Positions 61,404-64,000 of a stretch of DNA of 64,000 nt are shown here, one piece after another. The notes under the pieces were generated by a model, which made no database searches, had not been told where the DNA came from, and saw only the letters and a program-made list of their open reading frames with translations. Positions within the stretch are counted from its first letter, which is position 1; each line of letters begins with the position of its first letter. Source of the DNA: CAVROT01 sp963722905 (GTDB taxonomy: Bacteria; Pseudomonadota; Alphaproteobacteria; Rhodobacterales; Rhodobacteraceae); assembly GCA_963722905.1 (NCBI GenBank), contig CAVROT010000004.1:372001-436000 (forward strand), written 5' to 3'. Made by a program: the position numbers and the translations under genes.

Positions 61404-62369
61404 ATGCCGTCGACCGTCGATTTCAACGACCGGATGCTGTCGCTGGGCCTGGCCCGGGTCAGCGAAGCCGCCGCCATCGCCAGCGCGCGCTGGATCGGCC
61501 GCGGCGACGAGAAGGCCGCGGATCAGGCCGCTGTCAACGCCATGCGCGACCAGCTCAACCGGCTCGACATCGCGGGCGTCGTCGTCATCGGCGAGGGCGA
61601 ACGCGACGAGGCGCCCATGCTCTACATCGGCGAGGAGGTCGGCACCCAGAACGGCCCCGCCGTGGACATCGCCCTCGACCCGCTCGAAGGCACGACGCTG
61701 ACCGCCAAGGACATGCCCAACGCGCTGACGGTCATCGCGATGGGGCCGCGCGGGTCGATGCTGCATGCACCGGACGTCTACATGGACAAGCTGGCAGTCG
61801 GCCCCGGCTTCCGGCGCGGCGTCGTCACGATGGACATGTCGCCGGCCGAACGCGTCAGCGCGCTGGCCGCGGCGAAGGGATGCTCGACTTCGGACATCAC
61901 GGTCTGCGTCCTGGAACGGCCCCGCCACGAGGACATGATCGCCGAGATCCGCACCACCGGCGCCGCGATCCGGCTGATCACCGACGGCGACGTGGCCGGA
62001 ATCATCCACTGCGCCGAGGCCGAGCGGACCGGCATCGACATGTACATGGGTTCGGGCGGCGCGCCCGAGGGCGTGCTGGCGGCGGCGGCGCTCAAATGCA
62101 TGGGCGGACAGCTGTTCGGACGACTGATGTTCCGCAACGACGACGAACGCGGTCGCGCTGAGTCGGCGGGTATCACCAACCTCGACCGGGTCTACACGCG
62201 CGACGACATGGTCACGCAGGACGTGATCTTCGCCGCGACGGGGGTCACGGACGGGTCGATACTGGCCGGGATCCGCCGCGAGCCGGGATTTCTTACGACC
62301 GAGACCATTCTGATGCGGTCCAAGACGGGATCCGTCAGGCGCATGACCTACCGCAACCCGGTGAAATAG
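61404..62369 (+). CDS. glpX: Class II fructose-1,6-bisphosphatase (GlpX)
   Basis: 321 residues from ATG 61404, eight bases after AAGGA. Metal- and substrate-binding motifs VVIGEGERDEAPMLYIGEEV and VDIALDPLEGTTLTAKDMPN, then YMGSGGAPEGVLAAAALKCM. Used in gluconeogenesis and, in relatives, the Calvin cycle. Downstream of hom and before recJ, an order typical for this family. Confidence 0.95.
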   Translation: MPSTVDFNDRMLSLGLARVSEAAAIASARWIGRGDEKAADQAAVNAMRDQLNRLDIAGVVVIGEGERDEAPMLYIGEEVGTQNGPAVDIALDPLEGTTLTAKDMPNALTVIAMGPRGSMLHAPDVYMDKLAVGPGFRRGVVTMDMSPAERVSALAAAKGCSTSDITVCVLERPRHEDMIAEIRTTGAAIRLITDGDVAGIIHCAEAERTGIDMYMGSGGAPEGVLAAAALKCMGGQLFGRLMFRNDDERGRAESAGITNLDRVYTRDDMVTQDVIFAATGVTDGSILAGIRREPGFLTTETILMRSKTGSVRRMTYRNPVK

Positions 62370-62502
62370 CGGTCCATTCGTCTGTCGGGACCGCGTCGAC
62401 CGGCGGCGTCGGGATTTCGCATCAAGGGCGCAGTCGGCGGTGGCTCCGCCGTGTTGGGTCAGATATGGTGGCACCGAACGACCCAGACACAAGATCGTGC
62501 GC

Positions 62503-64000
62503 ATGCCCAAGGATTTCACCTCCCCCAGCTTTCTCGACGTCGAGGCATCTCTGACGGGGCGGCGTTGGATCGGGCCGGGGGTCGAGACGCTGCGGCGGAC
62601 CGAGGCGATGGCGCAGGAAACCGGCCTTCCGCCGCTCCTTGCCGGCGTGCTGGCGCGCCGCGGCGTAGCTTCGGCCGATGCCGAGGCGCACCTCTCTCCC
62701 ACCCTGCGCGACCTTCTGCCCGATCCGATGCGCCTGCACGACATGGGCGCCGCGGCCGACCGCCTGATCTCGGCAGTGGCGGCGCGGCAGCGCGTCGCCG
62801 TCTTCGCCGATTACGATGTCGACGGCGCCGCCTCGGCCGCCCTTCTGGCGACATGGCTGCGCTCGGTCGGCAGCGACCTCACCATCTACGTCCCCGACCG
62901 CATCGACGAGGGCTACGGCCCCAACGCCGGAGCGATGACGATGCTGGCCCGCTCCCACGACCTGATCCTCTGCGTCGACTGCGGGACGCTGTCCCATGAC
63001 GCCATCGCCGCCGTTACGGATGCCGACGTTATCGTTATCGACCATCACACCGCCACGCCCGACCTGCCGCGCTGCGCGGCAGTCGTTAACCCCAACCGGC
63101 AGGACGAGGACGGCACACTGTCGCATCTGTGCGCGGCGGCGGTCGTCTTCCTCGTCCTGGTCGAAGCGAACCGGCGCCTGCGGCCCGCCCCCTGCCCCGA
63201 TCTGATGGGCATGCTCGACCTCGTGGGGCTGGCAACAGTCGCCGACCTTGCCCCTCTCGCCGGGGTGAACCGCGCTTTCGTCCGGCAGGGTCTTTCCGTC
63301 ATGGCCCGGCGCGCCCGGCCGGGCCTCGTCGCGCTTGCCGACATTGCCCGGCTGGACTGCGCGCCCACCGCCCATCACCTCGGCTTCGTGCTGGGCCCGC
63401 GGATCAACGCCGGCGGCCGCGTCGGACGGGCCGATCTCGGCGCGCGGCTGCTGACAACGCAAGACGCTGCCGAGGCCGCGTCGCTGGCCGAGATGCTGGA
63501 CCGCCACAACACCGACCGCCGCGCCATCGAGGCTGCAGTCCGCGACGCCGCGCTGGCGCAGTCCGCGGCGCGGGGCGACGGCCCCTTGGCCTGGGCAGCC
63601 GGCGACGGCTGGCATCCTGGCGTCGTCGGCATCGTCGCGGCCAGACTGGGGCAGGCCACGGGCCGGCCGGCGGTGGTGATCGGTCTGGACGGCGATGTCG
63701 GCAAGGGATCGGGCCGGTCCGTGCCCGGCGTCGACCTGGGGTCCGCCATCCACCGGCTCGTGGAGGAGGGCCTGCTGGAAAAGGGCGGCGGACATCCCAT
63801 GGCCGCGGGCCTGACGCTGCGGCGTGCGTCGCTTGCGCCGGCGATGGCGCGGCTCGCGGACCTGTTGCAGCGCCAGGGCGCGGGCAGCGGCGGGATGGCC
63901 GGCCTGGCGCTCGACGCCGCACTGATGACGGGCGCCGCTATGCCCGATCTGGTCGACGCCATCGACCGCGGCGGTCCTTACGGCATGGGCGCGCCAGCCC
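62503..64000 (+). CDS. recJ: Single-stranded-DNA-specific exonuclease RecJ, 3' end outside window
   Basis: At least 499 residues from ATG 62503, still open at the window edge. 5'-3' ssDNA exonuclease of recombination and repair. DHH phosphoesterase motifs: AVFADYDVDGAASAAL (motif I), LILCVDCGT, and VIVIDHHTATPD (motif III), then DLVGLATVADLAPLAGVNRA. The DHHA1 domain follows with LEKGGGHPMAAGLTL. The frame appears intact. Confidence 0.95.
   Translation, partial: MPKDFTSPSFLDVEASLTGRRWIGPGVETLRRTEAMAQETGLPPLLAGVLARRGVASADAEAHLSPTLRDLLPDPMRLHDMGAAADRLISAVAARQRVAVFADYDVDGAASAALLATWLRSVGSDLTIYVPDRIDEGYGPNAGAMTMLARSHDLILCVDCGTLSHDAIAAVTDADVIVIDHHTATPDLPRCAAVVNPNRQDEDGTLSHLCAAAVVFLVLVEANRRLRPAPCPDLMGMLDLVGLATVADLAPLAGVNRAFVRQGLSVMARRARPGLVALADIARLDCAPTAHHLGFVLGPRINAGGRVGRADLGARLLTTQDAAEAASLAEMLDRHNTDRRAIEAAVRDAALAQSAARGDGPLAWAAGDGWHPGVVGIVAARLGQATGRPAVVIGLDGDVGKGSGRSVPGVDLGSAIHRLVEEGLLEKGGGHPMAAGLTLRRASLAPAMARLADLLQRQGAGSGGMAGLALDAALMTGAAMPDLVDAIDRGGPYGMGAPA

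Overview
The window is GC-rich DNA (about 68-70% by eye) from an alphaproteobacterium, almost certainly a member of the Rhodobacteraceae (Roseobacter group). The reasons are the nrdR-ribD-ribE-ribB-ribH-nusB order, a RibB with a degenerate RibA-like tail, the soxBDAG sarcosine oxidase order, a four-gene Anbu proteasome operon, an rluD/rpoH pair, small Rhodobacteraceae-type hypothetical proteins, and a tRNA-His that lacks G-1 and carries A73, a feature known from alphaproteobacteria.

Layout. 1-8 kb is a decaying catabolic/accessory region: the end of a peptide-type ABC ATPase, an aldehyde dehydrogenase broken by an in-frame TAG and then cut by an IS3-family element, a beheaded TRAP dctQ, an intact dctM, a second aldehyde dehydrogenase with an in-frame TAG, a LysE-type exporter with a frameshift and another TAG, a tyrosine recombinase whose catalytic Tyr is Cys, and a ParDE toxin-antitoxin pair. 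8.7-15.5 kb holds a MarR regulator divergent from a membrane protein, three secreted proteins (YHYH-domain, an unrecognised one, a ricin-B-like one), an EF-hand protein, and a two-component system. 15.6-19.6 kb is the Anbu operon (proteasome-like protease, transglutaminase, alpha-E, circularly permuted ATP-grasp). 19.9-25.2 kb carries a BLUF photoreceptor, a DNA-repair exonuclease/ligase pair with a polyphosphate kinase 2 between them, and an amidohydrolase. 25.3-32.3 kb has pepF, a Nudix hydrolase, an oxidoreductase, rpoH, rluD, tRNA-His and mmcB with a LexA-like box. 32.5-32.8 kb holds a candidate structured RNA (possibly 6S RNA) with its own promoter and a downstream hairpin. 32.8-35 kb is a pair of poorly known envelope genes. 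35-40.5 kb is the riboflavin/nusB operon, with nrdR first. 41.7-45.8 kb has rpoD and dnaG, and 46-51.2 kb the sarcosine oxidase operon.

51.6-56.6 kb is a second accessory stretch: a short-chain dehydrogenase converging on a 932-residue adenylation-carrier-reductase enzyme (a carboxylic-acid-reductase-like, condensation-less NRPS module), followed by the wreck of an IS66 element. 56.9-64 kb returns to core metabolism: glutamate dehydrogenase, homoserine dehydrogenase, class II fructose-bisphosphatase (glpX) and the start of recJ.

The least-described items are the A-T-R enzyme with its partner dehydrogenase, the structured RNA at 32541-32702, the envelope gene pair at 32808-35049, and the cluster of nonsense-interrupted genes at the left end. 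All calls come from reading sequence alone; no database search was possible.
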